Shown one piece after another: positions 37,728 to 49,468 of a stretch of 64,000 nucleotides of DNA. The stretch's first letter is position 1. Each line of letters begins with the position of its first letter. Below the pieces are notes generated by a model. It searched no databases. It was not told the DNA's origin and worked only from the letters and a program-made list of their open reading frames with translations. Origin of the DNA: Amyloporia xantha (lineage: Eukaryota > Basidiomycota > Agaricomycetes > Polyporales > Adustoporiaceae); assembly GCA_036971615.1 (NCBI GenBank), contig JAYKKR010000002.1, forward strand, positions 744,001 through 808,000, given 5' to 3'. The translations under genes and the position numbers were made by a program.

Positions 37728-40700
37728 CGTTTCTAGGAATGCATACATGTGCATCATGACTTATAACACATTTCGTTGCCAGGATGTTTCCTGATTTTCG
37801 CAAAGTCGCTGTCTGGATGTGGTCCAACGAACTCTACAGTGTAATTGTCTCATGTGCAACTTGGATTATGACCTGGCAAGGTCTCTTCACAATCCGGATC
37901 TCTTTGCTAATTTTATCTGGATATCCGCATATTTCACGCGAATTTCTCTCCTTCCCTGATTATAATGCTCTTGCCGCCTGCTCATCTACACCAGGAATGT
38001 ACTGTTTCCTATTAACTTCACCCCTTCGTATTTGTGTGCAGACAATCAGCTCGGTGACGTACATCGACCGTTCGCGTTTCCAATGTTTCCCTGCTAACAT
38101 CGGAACTAATAGCACGACGACCCCGCGCAAACGCGACACGGCTATCACAGGACGGCCACAGACCTGTTCTCGATACAGCCAAAGTCCCTGTACCCATCCG
38201 TCATTTGACTTCCCCGGGCCTGCATTTGACATTATTCGCAGAATGTCAGCCTCTACGACAGGATTGAGAACTCTCGCTACATTCTATCAGAAGCCTTATG
38301 AGAGTCGCCACGAAAATGGACGCAAGCGCACTTCCGCCCTGACTTGCGATGTCTGCCTTGTCTGTGAAGGATATATGCCAACCTGTCGGTGACAAGATGA
38401 TCTCCCATGCTTGTCAAACAATTTCCACAGTAGCAGTCTGGGATTATTAGGCTACACTGGGACAACGCTGAATGGCCTGCGGCGAACAAGATAGTGTTGT
38501 CCTTCCTTGGCATCGTGTACATCACAGGTGATGGGCTAGTGTGGTATCCCGCGGTATGGCTAGGAAGGAATTGAAATGACTGACACGTTAGCGCCAGATG
38601 ACAAGTCGCCAAGTCTCCGCCAGCTAGTCTTCAACGGGTAGCGCTTTCCATTGGTCTCGACGTGCTGAAGAGTATACAGCGAAGCCAGTGATACAGTATG
38701 GAGAGCGTGGCTATCGTCCCCGCTCGTCGCATAACGCAAGTAGCACAACCCGACTCGAGCATGCAGGCATTTCTGGGAAGTGGAGGCAAGGACCAGAGGG
38801 AAATGCACGTAGTCCAAGGCCGCCATGGGAGATTGCTTAGGCTGGTTCTGCGGGGAAGAGCTGCCTGATTCGTGGAACCTTGCTGAACGAAGTCCGCACA
38901 ATCAGCCTCATGACGTGAGTAAGTGGTCGGAACTAGGTTGGTCATGCAACTACGAGCAACTGGACCATGCTCTTCCTCAACGGATGATGCCGACGATTCT
39001 GAGCCATCTAGACAGTGTTTGTCGTTAGCGTTGATGGCTATTGAAAACTAGTGGTGGCACTTGTAACTGACATTGGGTACAAAGGCTTGAGTGTACAGCA
39101 CGTTCTTTCAGTCGCTGCGTGGAGGCGATATAAGATACAAAGATACTGGAAATTCGATGTAGCATGAACTCAGAAACAGGAAGAGATAAACCCTCAAAGC
39201 CTCAGGCCTCAGGACTTCTAGTCAGTGCACTGTGTGGATCAGCGCTAGTCAGCAACCGCCAAGTACGCGTCCAGGGTTCACTTGGGAAATATCCATATGA
39301 TCTTCCGAGCGGACGTGCCTCAATAATGTCCCTCGACAGGTACAGTGCTTCGAGTTGGAGAATAACAGGTAATTAAATTTGACGTTCATACTGCGAGCAT
39401 CCGAGAGTCTGACGAATAGTAACATAGCCTTTTTTGAAAGGATATTCGATAGCCGTTCCGTTGCGCCTGTCGAGAACTGTACATAGGGGACTTGATACTT
39501 ATACTTAGACGAATGAGAGGCGTGATTTCGAAGTCCAGCTTGCCACGTTGAACCCGGGCCCGCCACTGCTGGTACTGACTCGGCAGCTCATGAATTCACG
39601 CGCCGGTAACGCAAACTGGGACCTACACTTTCCCACCATTGACCAACTACTGCCCTCAGCGGCGCTGCCTACACAACAATTCTGCTGCTGTGCTGCATAC
39701 TTTCTTGCTTTATGGAGAAGAACGGAATGGTATACATATCAGGTTCAAAAATGGTTTTATCTTCTGGGCGATAACTGTTCCCAAGAATTTTGCCGGTCAG
39801 AGTGCTCATGATTTTCTCCAGATGCACCCGTTTCCCGCTACTCCGAGAACGTTCTTGTTAGATTTGCACCTCCCTTACTACACGTTGTCTGTGTAGAAGG
39901 CCACTTGTTTTGATACCATGCACCGTGATGTTACAATTACTGACTCCCGTTGGCTTGGCAAATACATCACATTCGCTCACTTCAATCTTCGTACACTGTT
40001 ACTGATAATGTCGTCTCCTCAGTCTCCCTAGATCATTCAAGTGTCAAATCACTGTCCGCCCAGCTGAGAATCGTTGCGACAAGCACCCGCCGTGTTCGAC
40101 GAGGACTCGACTGCCTTTGAACCTCGAAGTGTTCAGCTCGAGCGGTCTCGTTGTAACAAGTAGAAGGTTCTTGACAAGCCATGTTGGAGCAAAACCGTCC
40201 CTCCCTCACTCTCAAAGAGCGCCATTTTAGGTCTGCCTACGGGAGACAAGGTGGGCGTGAAGCTGAAATTTCTCCCGATCTTACCCGGGGCCCCGTCTAC
40301 TGCTTATGTATCCACTACATCCAACGTGCCCTAATAGATCTCTTCTCCTCATTCGCAGGCTGTCAATGAGCAGGACAAATACATCTGTTGTTCCTGGTTC
40401 GGAAGTGACAGTGTGTCCAGTTTGCGTCATGACGTTGCGCTTTATGTCGCTCGGGGTTGTTCTAAAGGTCGCGTGCACGTCTAATGTGACGTTTCCCCTG
40501 TCCACATTCCTGATCGCGGGGAGTCACCGGGGCCTTAGTAGGTTCACGAGCTTCCCCATACCTACATCTAAGGCACGAGTTCAGGCTTCAACAGTTCCGT
40601 CTCTCTGGTCCTCCTTGGGCGCTGTGCAGGCTGTCGGGTCCGGCAGCTGTCGCGGCTTTCTATTATTTCACCTTTTTGAAAATCGAGTGGCGCTCTCTTC

Positions 40701-43700
40701 CGAATTTGTCGCAAAGTCAACATGTTAAGTACTTTCATTCCATAACGCTAAACTCTCACATCTGCCGCAGACATGCCTCTCACTCCTATCATGGGCGTAC
40801 TATGTTTGTTCAGCTTAGCGCTCGTCTATTGGTTTGCTAGACGACACCCTCGACACCCCCTACCTCCCGGTCCCCCAGGACTGCCTTTCGTTGGCAATGC
40901 ATTGCAAATCCCTGCTGATCAAGGATGGCTCAAATTTTCGGAATGGGCAAAGACATATGGTAAGCCGTAACTGGTATCCCTGTTCGAGAACACGGAGGAC
41001 AACAACCATGATGCGGTATTTCACATGCAGGAAATGTCATGCACCTTTCCGTGTTTGGTCGCTCCATTATCGTATTAAGCTCGCCTGAGGTCATCTTCGG
41101 TCTACTCGAAAAGAGAAGTGCTCTGTATTCCGATCGGCCCACAACAACCATGGCTGGTGCGTCGTAACGAAGATGCCTGTTGGACCGATTTGTATGGTTA
41201 TGTCGCCCTTTTTCTAGAAATCATTGGGTATGATCGGTATACCTCTGCAGATCGATACGGCAATCGTCACAGACAGGGGCGTAAGATTGTTTTGAACAGC
41301 CTTAGTACACGCAAAGCGCCCGGATGGCAACGGATACAGGAGCTTAAAGTTTTGCAGCTTCTTCCCAGGCTACTCAGCACTCCCGCATCTTTTCGTCGGC
41401 ATCTTCAATGGTAAACACTATCTGCTGGGGAATACTTTCTCTCGAGGCTGATGCCATGTTATAGGTGTGTTGCGAGTTCAGTTTTGCAGCTTACCTATGG
41501 CCACCATGTAGAAGATTTTGACGATCCTGTTGTGACACTTGTCGAGAAAACCGTCGAGGATTTTTCTCTCTCCATTAGACCTGGAGTATATCTTGTCAAC
41601 AGCTTACCCTTCTGTGAATATTATATTCTTCAAAAACGAGGCCTGGACTGATCTCATTCTGATCACACTACTTTAGTGCAGTATCTTCCTGATTGGGCAT
41701 TGGGAACCGGATTCAAAGCTGTCGCAAAATCAAGGCGGAATCATTTAGATGCGTTGCATGTAGCCACTTATGAGCGCGTGAAGCGAGAAGTTGTGCGAAA
41801 ATTTATTCAACGTTAGTACGGCGATCGGTTGCTCATGTTTCTCAGGCCGAAGGCACGGCTTTACCTTCAGTCACGGCGGAATTACTACAAAACAACAGCA
41901 ACCCAACTGCCGAAGAGGAGAATCTGTACGAAAGCGCAACTGTGACTTTCTATGCCGGTGTGTACCACCACATCTTGATGGTGTCTTAACAAAGAATGCT
42001 AATGTCGTCTGCTCAGCTGGTGCTGACACTGTAAGCATATCGCGCCTATTTTTGGCGCATATGCAACTGATTTTCTTCGCATTACAGACGGTCTCTGCTC
42101 TCGAGTCATTCTTCCTCATCATGCTCCTCTACCCGGATATACAGCGCAAGGCACAAGCCGAGTTGGACAGTGTGTTGGAGCCTGGATGCTTACCAAGATT
42201 TAGCGATCGTTCCAAATTGCCTTACATTAACGCGTTGATAAAGGAGATTCACCGCTGGAATCCAGTGGGACCAATGGGCAAGATGATCGGCCGTTTGACA
42301 TCTGCAGCCTTCGTGCTAATGGAGCATATCCGTAGCTATACCTCACCGCCTTGTTCAAGATGATGTGTACGATGGATATCACATTCCAGCAGGAAGTATA
42401 ATAATCCCTAACACCTGGTGAGTGTTTCATATGTCTCAACATTCGTACCAACATGCTTATGCATTCCCAGGGCCGTCATGCACGACCCTTCCCTGTATCC
42501 AGACCCTTTTGAGGTCATTCCAGAGCGCTACCTGGCGGATGGGGAGCAGAACCCAGATCCGCGACTCTTCGCATTTGGTTACGGAAGGCGGTCAGGATGT
42601 CCTTGTATACATGGCTGATACGCTGACCAACGATATCACAGTGTCTGTCCAGGGCGAGTTCTTGCTGAGGATGCATTATTCATTACCATAACCACGGTGC
42701 TGGCGACGTTGAATATTGATAAGGCTTTGAATTCGGACGGTCTACCGATTGAACCCGAAGTCAATTACACCGGGGAAACCGTTAGGTGAGTAACCTCGGG
42801 TATATGACCCGTCCTAGCTGACTCGTCTGCTTAGCCATCCTGGTCCATTTGAATGTCGGATCAGTCCTCGATCACCCGAGACCGAACAGCTGATTATGAC
42901 GGCTTCTGGAGGGGGGATGTGAATGGGTACTATCACGTAGTGTATGATCTCTCTTGAAAACTGCGCAGAATTATACTACACGAACTGTGCAGTCATGGTC
43001 TTGTAATTTTATGCCCGGTACTTTCCCATGTAGCAATGCGTTTCGACTTTCAGCCAGGGCGCGAGCCCCTCCCGCAAGTTGATAAGATTTACTTAAAAGA
43101 CCAGATGTACGAGTATACGGGACATGCCAGGGATGCAGACACGAACTAAGTTGACCTTTCAGACGTTCTACTCAAAGCTGTCTCCTTACCGCAGACTTCG
43201 TTGTTGGCCAAAAAATTGATGCGTTCATTTAAGTGCTTGCATATGTATAACTCTAGTCTATATGAAAAATCTGGGACCTAAGAATGGCTCGCAAACGTTA
43301 GGAAGTACTGTGCACAAACTGTGCACGGGTGGTTCATGTGGCGCGCTCGGATTTAGCCGTGTCTGAACAAACAAGCAGGGAGCTCTGCCGCAACCAGATT
43401 GAGCAGCTCTGACAAGCCTGACAGCCTGACGGTACGGAGACGAGTCGGAGGTGGGGGCATGCCTAAGCACCAAATCCCCCAGGTTCCTCCGGTATATCAG
43501 CAGAAATTGGACATGCATCCGCTACATTAGTATCCGCATGACTCGCTCGAGTCGGTCATCCGTACAGGAATCATCCAGCCTTCCGACTCGGACACGGGCC
43601 ACAGTCTGGCTGGAATGTCCGGATACTTCCCCATACCTATGTACTTCGAACCACCCGATTCGTCTGTACTACAAGCCATGCTGCATTCTACGGTGAGTTC

Positions 43701-43730
43701 TCTGCCGAGTGACTCATCGCCTGGAAGCTG
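37723..43730. repeat. Tandem segmental duplication, copy A (spacer + P450-1 + flank)
   Basis: From GTTGACGTTTCTAGGAATG at 37723 the sequence is clearly similar to that from 46415, through about 3 kb of spacer, the whole P450 gene and the downstream flank. Sampled anchors keep an offset near 8.7 kb: 37723/46415, P450 starts 40773/49469, P450 ends 42922/51625. Similarity is seen up to GCCTGGAAGCTG near 43730. The spacer (37728-40772) holds no frame kept open in both copies, so it is regarded as non-coding. Confidence 0.85.
40773..42922 (+). CDS. Cytochrome P450 (P450-1)
   Basis: This is a membrane-anchored fungal monooxygenase. The N-terminal helix (MPLTPIMGVLCLFSLALVYW) leads to the Pro-rich hinge LPPGPPGLPFVGNA. 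Later motifs: the I-helix reads AGADTT across an intron, ExxR is EIHR in ALIKEIHRWNPV, PERY follows DPFEVI, and the heme loop FGYGRRVCPG is split by an intron before Val. It ends TASGGGM, TGA at 42920-42922. About ten short introns are needed, one apparently with a GC donor (ATGGGCAAGATG near 42275), where the paralogue P450-3 has GT. No stop or frameshift remains after splicing, so the gene may work. Such P450s expand in wood-decay basidiomycetes and act on xenobiotics or secondary metabolites; the substrate is unknown. It is most like P450-3 and P450-4. Confidence 0.85.
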
Positions 43731-43912
43731 TCTGCAGTCGACGGCTTTTTATCCTTTCGGCTCATTGCATTCACTCCGCTTTAGGTACCCGCGCTGTGTA
43801 GCCCGGGCGTTCAAAGTTAGGCGCGATATCTACTACCGGTATCCGTCCAAGTTCGAGCAGCTAACTTGAGCTCACTTTACAACCATTCGATAAACATCAA
43901 ACCACGTACATC
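43731..43912. other. Unique stretch after copy A, with a diverged match near 60781
   Basis: Copy A loses similarity to copy B at about 43730. The next 30 bases (beginning TCTGCAGTCGACGG) resemble 60781-60810 closely and then weakly. The nature of the shared segment is unknown. Confidence 0.3.
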
Positions 43913-43920
43913 GTGCGAGG

Positions 43921-44888
43921 AGGACCCCGGCGAACCCCCCAGGAGCTTTGATCCCGAAAAAGCCGTTTTCGGACCTGGTGAACAGGCCCTTTTCGGACCC
44001 AAAAAATCAAACCTTGCGCGAAGGAGGCCAAATTCGGTCCAAAATGGGATCGGACCTACATCAAGTATTTAACTGGTCTTCGTAATCTCCATATTGGCCC
44101 GAGCGACTGCCTAATATGTGCAGGTGCTGCGGTGTCGCTTAGATAGTAGAGGTGTCTGGTAGCAACTAGTCTCGGGGCCAGCCGTTCGGAGCTGGAATCT
44201 GAATTGAATTCACGGGTGATTCCAGGCTCCTGAACGTCTGGTACATTTACCCCCGTGACTCCTGGGGTGGTGACCTGCGTGACCCCTGCACTGCATGTGC
44301 ACCTTGCTGAGAGCAGTGACAAAATCCATAAGTCATGTAGTTATTGTATAGGTTAGTCATTTATTTCCTGGTCTAGAACACAATTAGAGAAAACAATGCC
44401 ATCTATGAGAGTCTCAGTCCCGAAGTGCTTGAGCGTTGAGCGCTGAACGCCGAGCGTCTAGTTTGTCACCCCCACTACTTGTAGGTGTGCGCACAGTGCG
44501 AGGGTCACGCAGGTCACCACCCCAGGAGTCACGGGGGTAAATGTACCAGACGTTCAGGAGCGCGGAATCACCCGGTTTTTCGATTCCGCCCTCACGCTCC
44601 GAACGGCTGGCTCCGAGACTAGGTAGCAACATGGTCTGAGTACTCACGCCTGATTGGAAATTTTGGGGGACTACAGTCTACAGTACCGGACAGGCCCCAA
44701 ATAAGGTGGTCCTTTCGGACTTTGGAGATCGGACATAGCGCTGAGAGGTGCATTTTCGGACCACTTTGGATTGGACTTGTCGGCCCGTGGACCCCCATTT
44801 TCGGACTTTTGGATCAAACATTTTGGGTCTGGGACCCACATTTTCGGACTTTAGGGATCAAAGCTCTGTGGGGGTTCGCCGGGGTCCT
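43921..44888. mobile_element. Non-autonomous DNA transposon (hAT-like MITE) with nested insertion
   Basis: The ends are inverted repeats starting AGGACCCCGGCGAACCCCC at 43921; the right end is its reverse complement at 44888, and similarity extends over about 34 bases with small differences. The element is flanked by an exact 8-bp target-site duplication, GTGCGAGG, at 43913-43920 and 44889-44896. Several TTTTCGGAC motifs near both ends look like subterminal repeats. No transposase frame is present. An 8-bp duplication with subterminal repeats fits the hAT superfamily. A second element (44167-44621) is inserted inside. Confidence 0.85.
44167..44621. mobile_element. Fold-back MITE nested in the larger element
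   Basis: This has long imperfect inverted repeats (about 130-150 bp each) whose ends read TAGTCTCGGGGCCAGCC and, inverted, TAGTCTCGGAGCCAGCC. It is flanked by GGTAGCAAC on both sides (44158-44166 and 44622-44630), a 9-bp target-site duplication. There is no coding capacity. Long terminal repeats with a 9-bp duplication recall Mutator-like elements. It belongs to the same family as 51974-52585. Confidence 0.82.
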
Positions 44889-45539
44889 GTGCGAGGTCGC
44901 TATCTTCTCCAGTCGATCGGGTTCCGAAGAAGGCGCGGTATACACTACGTGTACGTCAGAGATTCTGCAATTATCCACTGTCCGCGGTTCACCATACTCG
45001 TTTAGAATGAAATCTTCCGCCAAATTTCGCCATTCCGATGACATTTTCTGGTTTTGAACCTTGCATATCGGCGCAGCTCACAGAATAGAAGCACTTCACT
45101 CGGTATGATGGGGCTGTATGCAGCGCTCTTCATCCGAGTCATTTGAATACCTATCCGTTCGTGTTCACATAGTGCTGTCAGTGCCGTCACCTCCATCGCA
45201 GACTCCATATCAAGCTATATGCTAACTATATATAACCGCATCACATCGTACTCCCGGACAGTTGCATATCCACGACTGAGCACCAACGTAATAATCAGAT
45301 TCAGTTCCCCGTGTGTATACTGGGAACTTTGGAGTCATATATCTCGCAGGTCGGGCCCAATGGCAAGGCGTATCTGGTGGCAGTCTGACATGCTCCGTGA
45401 GTATTCATCTGCAGGTGTTATCCCAAGACGAAGACGTCCCAGCTCCTACCAGAGACATGCTATATAACGGTCTCAGGCTCGCCTCGAGACCCTTCTCAGC
45501 CTTATCTCCAACAGGCAGTGTGACTGTTGCTATTGTAGA

Positions 45540-46390
45540 ATGTCTATGCTTTTTGCATTCTCGCTGCTCTGCTCGTTGCTCGGCTTCGCGGTCCTTCGTT
45601 GGCTGAGTAGACGGCTATCTCAACATCCTTTACCCCCTGGTCCACCGACATTACCTATCGTCGGTAATGCGCTGCAGATGCCCTTGACTCGGGGGTGGCT
45701 TAAATTTTCAGACTGGGCAAAAGTATACGGTAAGCTGCACCATCGAAGAGATCAAGATCGATTTATGACGCTCCTTGTTCTCTAGGAAGCATTATGCACC
45801 TCTCTGTGTTCGGCCGTTCCATAATCGTTCTAAGCTCACCCGAGGCCATCTCTGATTTGCTAGAGAAAAGGAGCGGCATATACTCGGATCGGCCTACCTT
45901 TCCTATGGCCAGTGAGATGTACGTTATGTCTTCTTGTATTGACGAGGGTACCCCGAAGTAATGTGTAAGACAGGATTGGCTACGACAGATACATCGTGCT
46001 GGAGCCGTATGGTAATCGACATAGAGAAGGGCGCAAGCTCATCTTGGCCAATCTCAGCGCCCGTAAGGCACCGGAGACACACCGAGTGCAAGAGTCAAAA
46101 ATTGCCCAGCTTCTCCCGAAACTGCTCAGCGATCCTGCTCAATTTCGCTTGCATCTACGAGTGTGAGTGGCGGTTAATGGCTTCACCATCAATGGATCAT
46201 TGCAACGTTGTATGGTCTCGCAGATATGTCGCTGCTGTCGTGCTCCAGGTCTCCCATGGTCACCATGTCGAAGACTTTGCGGATCCTTTTTTCAAATGTG
46301 TCGTCCTAGCTGTTCGTCGGGTCCACATCCTTGGCAGTTGCGTTCTCTGCACTGAGAGGGGTTTTCTCAGCGACATCCAAGTAGTGCACC
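45540..46390 (+). pseudogene. Truncated cytochrome P450 (P450-2), 5' half only
   Basis: The first four exons are well preserved: an N-terminal helix (MSMLFAFSLLCSLLGFAVLR), LPPGPPTLPIVGNALQM, then SIMHLSVFGRSIIVLSSPEA, IGYDRYIVLEPYGNRHREGR, and a fourth exon with VLQVSHGHHVEDFADP. Soon after, near 46290, similarity to the paralogues fades, and at 46415 copy B of the segmental duplication begins. I-helix, ExxR and heme-binding parts are absent, so no active P450 can be made. It is more diverged from P450-1, -3 and -4 than they are from one another, so it is an older paralogue and not the simple partner of P450-4. Confidence 0.85.
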
Positions 46391-49300
46391 TCGGAGCAGC
46401 CCCGCAGGCGCGCAGTTGACGTTTCTAGGAATGTATACATGTGCACTGTAACTTATAAGACGTTTCAGTGCCAGGATTTCCGCAAAGGCGCTGTTTGCAT
46501 GTGGTCCAACGGACTCTACAGTGTAATTGTCCCATGTGCAACTTGGATTTGCACATTGTAAGGTCTCTCTGTAGCCTGGATATCTTTTGCTAATTTTTTC
46601 TGGATATCCGCATGTTTCACGCAAATTTCTCTCCTTTCCTGATCATAATGATCTTGCCACCCGCTAATTTGCGCCTGGATCCAATGTATAATCAGTACTG
46701 TTTCCTAGCAACTTCACCCCTTCATATCTTTGTGCATCTGGTGTGCAGACAATCATCGCTCGCAGCGCCCGGTGGTGTACATCGACCGTTCTCGTTTTCA
46801 ATGTTTCCCTGCTAACGTCGGAACCAACAGCGCGACGGCCTCGATGTATAATGATCCTGCACGCGCGACGTAACAGGGCGGCCACAGACCTGTTTTCGAT
46901 AAGGTCATAGCGCCTGGAACATGTTCGATGTAACCGTCATTTGACTTCTCCCGCGCCTGCATTTGACATTATTCGCAGAATGTCGTGGACCCGAACTTTG
47001 GCGTATCAGCTCCTCGTTGCATAGTGTTCTCGGGCATTGATATTCAAAATGTATGTGCGGCCCTGAGAATCATCATCTCATTCGATGACCTCAGGCAATG
47101 CTCTTAATAGCGCCCCAGGTTAGCTAAACTCGGAATGTTTTAACTGTGGCCTCTGAGTCTACGACAGCATTGGGAACTCGCGCTACATCCTATAATTTCT
47201 GTTAGAGCCTTGTGGGAGCCGCCACGGAGAAGGCCACAAACTCACCATGAACAGCCACATTGCTCGTGGACGCAAGCGCACTTTCGCGTTGGCTTGCGAT
47301 GTCTGCCTCACCTGTGAAGGATATATGCCAACCTGTCGGTGACGGGATAAATTCCCGTACTTGTCAAACAATTTCCACAGTCACAGTCTGGGACTATCAG
47401 ACCAGACTGGGATAACGCCGAATGACCTACGGCGAACAAGATAGTGTTGTCCTTTCTTAGCATCGGGTACATCACAGGCAATGGGCTAGCCACGAGTGGG
47501 CTACCCCGCGGTATGGCTAGGAAGGAGTTAAAAATGGAGAGCGTGGCTATCTGCTCGTTGCATGACGGAAGTGGAGACGAGGATCAGAGCGAATTCCACG
47601 GACTCCAAGGCTGCCATGGGAGCTTAGGCTGGTTCTGCGAGGAAGAGCTGCCTGATTCGTGAAACCTTGCTGAACCTCCGCACAATTAGCCTCATGGCTT
47701 GAGTAAGTGGTCGAAACCGGCGGGCTGGTCACGCAACCACTTATATGAGCATAGACCGTGCTCTTCCTCCGCGGATGAACGCGCATCATGATGCCGACGA
47801 TTCTGAGCCATCTAGACAGTGTTTGTCGTTAGCTTTGATGGCTACGGAAAACTAGTGGATACAGTATGGGACTTACTATAACTGATCCCATTCTTTCAGT
47901 CGCCGAGCGGAGATGTAAGATACCACGATACTTGATATTTGATATTAGCACGAACTCAGAAACAGGAAGAGATAAACCTCAGGCTTCTAGTCAGTGCACG
48001 CCGTCAGCAACCGCCATGTAGATATCCAGGGTTCACTTGGGAAGTATCCATATGATCTTCTGGGCGGACGCCCTCCGATACTGATGTCCCCCAACGTTAA
48101 CGTGTATGCTCGGAGAATCACTGGTAATTGAATTCGGCGTTCATAATGCGACGATCTGATGCATGATAACATAACCCCTTCGAGAGAAATTTGAAAAGCG
48201 GTCCGTTGCGCGTGTCGAGAACAGTAGGGAACCCGATATAATGGACCAAAGAAAGGGGTGATTACAAAGCTCACCACGCCACTGACTCGGTGGCGTATGA
48301 ATTCAAGCGCCGACAACTCAAACTGGGACCTACATCTTCCCACCAAGTATTTACTGCCTCCCCGTGACGGCGCTGCCTACCTTTCCTACTTCATGGAGCA
48401 GAACGAAATAGTAAACACAGCTCAGGCTTCAAAAGGGTTCTCAGATGATCGTTCCCAAGATTTTTTGCCGCTCTAAGTGCTCATGATTTTTTCCAGATGG
48501 TTCGGCATTGCACCCGTTTCCCGCCGCTCCGAGAACGTTTTTGTTATATTTGCACCTTCCTGACTACATCCTGTCTGTGTAAAAGGCCAGTTGTTCTGAT
48601 ATCATGCACCATAATATTACAATTATTAACTCTCGTTGACTCGGCAAACGCAACGCACTCGCTATCTCCAATCTTCATACACTGTTACTGACACCGTCGT
48701 CTCCTCAGTCTCCCCGGTCTCCCTAGATCGTCCTTGTCTCAAATCATTGTCCGCCCAGCTGAGGATCATTGCAACAAGCACCGCCTATGAATCTGGCCCA
48801 AACCACTGTCTTTGATGATGTATTCGAGAACCGCTTGCTCCGAGACTCGACTGCCTAACCTCAAAGTGTTCAGCCCGAGCGGACTCGTTGCAACAGGGAG
48901 GAATTTCTTGACAAGCCGTGTTGGAGCAAAGACTGAGTCTTGGCCAGCCCGTCATCGTCAATTATTGAACGTGAGCTTTGGTTGTAAAAGAATGGTAGGC
49001 GCAAATCTGGAAACTCAAACACCAAATATCTCCATCTACCCCGGGTCCCCGTATACTGCTTAGGTATCCACCACACGCACCATATCTAATAGATCTCTTC
49101 CCATTCGCAGGCTGTCAATGAGCAAGACAAATTCATCCCTTGATCCTGGCCAGCCGGGGTCGATACATTGCGCTTTATGTCGTTCAGGGTTGTTCCAAAG
49201 GTCGCGTGCACGTCTAGTATGACGTTTACCTTGTCGGCATTCCTTATCGCGGGGAGTCGGGTCCTTAGTGTGCTCATGAGTCCCCATATTAGGCACGAGT

Positions 49301-49468
49301 CCAGGCTTGGACAGTCCCATCTCTCTGGTCCTCCTCGGACGCATTTGAGGCTGTGTATGAGTTCATCTTTTTGAAAATCGAGTGGCGTTCTCCTCCGATT
49401 TTGTCGCATGGTCAATCGTGTTAAGTACTTTCATTCAACAGCGCCAAACTCTCACATCTACTGCACCC

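Noticed and set aside
37784..38392. A 202-codon open frame in the spacer after TRAPPC13
   Set aside because: The matching spacer of copy B does not keep the frame or the start, and no domain is visible.
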